Shown here: piece by piece, positions 6,501 to 6,933 of the stretch
Numbering within the stretch: position 1 is the first letter of the stretch
Layout: each line of letters starts with the position of its first letter
Source: Clostridiales bacterium
Lineage (GTDB): Bacteria > Bacillota > Clostridia > Lachnospirales > Lachnospiraceae
Assembly: GCA_019420425.1 (NCBI GenBank)
Contig: JAHZHG010000147.1
Location: forward strand, 1 to 6,933
Length of the DNA: 6,933 nucleotides
Reading direction: 5' to 3'
Position numbers and translations under genes: made by a program
The notes under the pieces: model-generated
Told to the model about the DNA's origin: nothing
Database searches by the model: none
The model's input: the letters and a program-made list of their open reading frames with translations, nothing else

Positions 6501-6836
6501 CAGCCGCCGGAAATGATTTTCTATCAGGGCCTGGCTCTGGAGGCGCTGGGCAGGCACGACGAGGCCAGCGGACGGTTCAACGGGCTGATTGCCTTTGGAG
6601 AAAAGCATTTGTTTGACCAGGTAAAGATTGAATACTTTGCCGTATCTCTGCCGGATATGATGATCTTTGAGGAGGATTTAAACCAGAGAAACCGCGTGCA
6701 TTGCCTGTTTATGATGGGCCTGGGATATCTGGGCAGGGGCGACGGGGAAAGGGCCGGGGAATACCTGAGACAGGCCAGAGAGCTCGATCCGGCGCACATG
6801 GGGATTCGTCTGCATCTGCAGCTATTGGAAGGATAA
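3546..6836 (+). CDS. DUF5107 domain protein with long C-terminal TPR array
   Basis: This protein of 1096 residues has no signal peptide or membrane segment, so it is probably cytoplasmic. The N-terminal DUF5107 domain spans about residues 40-350, with LENKYLFVMILPELGGRI (68-85), GGIEFNWPQHHRPSTFDP (118-135), KKQWTWGCGDFGQAWDDN (291-308) and ELMTGCFTDNQPDFTW (318-333). The pattern resembles the galactose-mutarotase-like beta-sandwich seen in sugar epimerases and carbohydrate-active enzymes. A smaller beta-rich segment follows at about 360-445, then a Pro/Glu-rich linker (445-460). From about 498 to the end there are roughly twelve TPR-like helical pairs, for example at 498-530, 540-570, 575-607, 608-641, 753-785, 787-821, 944-973, 989-1021 and 1048-1084. 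Acidic and aromatic residues in the DUF5107 motifs (Glu121, Trp124, His127, His128, Asp306, Asp311, Asp313) are candidate sugar contacts or catalytic groups; this is inference. The gene follows the creatininase-family gene by 13 nt. I know of no established biochemical role for this architecture. It could be an enzyme on the imported glycoside or a sugar-sensing scaffold. Confidence 0.93.
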   Translation: MIKHVETGVRVWSESVVLPTYPVGEPDKNPMFFEKRVYQGSSGKVYPHSVIDKIYDEKEDRAYTAVCLENKYLFVMILPELGGRIQRAYDKTNGYDFVYYNHVIKPALVGLAGPWISGGIEFNWPQHHRPSTFDPVDWRMQENPDGSCTVMVSEIENMFRTKGMACISLYPDKAYIEIRGQLYNRTNVPQTFLWWANPAVAVNDHTQSVFPPDVHAVMDHGKRDVSRFPIATGVYYKQDYSAGVDISRYKNIPVPTSYMAYHSDYDFVGGYDHEKKAGILHVADHHISPGKKQWTWGCGDFGQAWDDNLTDSDGPYIELMTGCFTDNQPDFTWMAPYEEKEFVQYFMPYKAVGMIKNASRDAAVSLVKNGQNAEFTVYASGEFPKARVELKGNGRVIYEKTLDLSPVNTLSDCAAVGETALTELTLTVYGASGRVLVTYTPQAEQIEQIPEPAKAAPDPGEVRTNEDLFLYGLHIEQYRHATYLAEDYYEEGLKRDPSDSRINNAYGLLLMKRGQFARAEAHFRAAWKKLTRSNPNPYDGEPAYNLGVCLKLQGKLDEAYDFLYKATWNGAWQDGAFYHMACIAAMRGEYVQALAHVERSLVRNAHNMKARTLKAVLLQKLSRAAEAEQFAKESLSIDPMDYGARYVLGGETRVELLERIRTNANWVIELSLEFSDAGFYEEAKEILLSGAKAEKVYPLIYYYLAANEEHMGKTEGDSFRHLAAAACSDYCFPHRLEDLLVLQAALDKNPSDAKGWYYLGNLWYDKRQYDEAISCWEASVRADDSFPTAHRNLALAYYNKRGKKAEAKAELEKAFALDESDARIFMERDQLYKKLGVDPKLRLAQYKAHMELVEFRDELFLEYVALHNYFGENEQALTLVLGHKFHPWEGGEGKVPAQYVTALTELAKKALAGKRPKEAEELLLRALVYPRSLGEGKLAGAKDNNVYYYLGLARRQQGDEEKAREYLELDTRGTREPAGMMYYNDQPPEMIFYQGLALEALGRHDEASGRFNGLIAFGEKHLFDQVKIEYFAVSLPDMMIFEEDLNQRNRVHCLFMMGLGYLGRGDGERAGEYLRQARELDPAHMGIRLHLQLLEG

Positions 6837-6860
6837 ACCACAGAGAAAGGAAAATAGAAT

Positions 6861-6933
6861 ATGACAAAAGCAGTAGAATTTATGGGTGAGCAGGGAGTCC
6901 TGCTGGAAAATAAATACTTGCGTGCGGTCATAT
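6861..6933 (+). CDS. Start of a further operon gene, 3'-truncated by the window; possible mutarotase-like protein
   Basis: An ATG at 6861 opens a frame that runs without a stop to the end of the window (24 residues plus one base). It is preceded by AAAGGA (6846-6851), 9 nt upstream, and starts 24 nt after the DUF5107-TPR stop, with no terminator between them. The visible peptide ends GVLLENKYLRAVI. LENKYL there is identical to residues 68-73 of the preceding protein, where it opens a beta-strand that leads into LPELGGRI. An opening of this type is common in aldose-epimerase-like and related beta-sandwich proteins, so this may be a second sugar-binding or sugar-processing beta-sandwich protein. 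There is no signal peptide in what can be seen. The gene call is fairly safe; the family call rests on a dozen residues. Confidence 0.72.
   Translation, partial: MTKAVEFMGEQGVLLENKYLRAVI

Noticed and set aside
5607..6608. Minus-strand open frame of 333 codons opposite the TPR region
   Set aside because: It is a shadow of the TPR-coding sequence; the repeated hydrophobic pattern mirrors the TPR codons.

Overview
The window is the interior of one plus-strand operon for uptake and probable processing of a sugar or glycoside. The AGGAGG-like ribosome binding sites, a base composition that looks slightly GC-rich and the gene families suggest a Clostridia/Lachnospiraceae-type Firmicute. This is an inference, because no rRNA or other phylogenetic marker is present. 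The substrate-binding protein has no clear lipobox, which is unusual for a monoderm, so a diderm host cannot be ruled out.

Layout. Positions 1-521 hold the C-terminal third of an RbsA/MglA/AraG-type double ATPase, whose start lies upstream. Positions 564-1556 encode an RbsC/AraH-type permease. A leader of about 116 nt with two stem-loops follows. Positions 1673-2659 encode an exported substrate-binding protein that resembles the L-arabinose-binding protein AraF but has altered pocket positions. A 99-nt gap carries a perfect 16-bp-arm palindrome. Positions 2759-3532 encode a creatininase-family metal-dependent amidohydrolase. After 13 nt, positions 3546-6836 encode a 1096-residue cytoplasmic protein with an N-terminal DUF5107 (mutarotase-like beta-sandwich) domain and a long C-terminal TPR array. 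After 24 nt, a further gene starts at 6861 and leaves the window; its first 24 residues echo a motif of the DUF5107 domain.

How the parts fit. The binding protein captures a monosaccharide-like ligand, the permease and ATPase import it, and the cytoplasmic products downstream probably act on or bind the imported compound. No gene here is a standard arabinose, ribose or galactose catabolic enzyme. The binding protein has changed pocket residues, and a creatininase homologue sits beside a DUF5107-TPR protein. The substrate is therefore probably not a common free pentose or hexose, and this gene set is the best candidate here for an undescribed system. No mobile element, tRNA, rRNA, CRISPR array or convincing terminator was seen. 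Every gap between genes is shorter than 120 nt. The minus strand holds only shadow reading frames.
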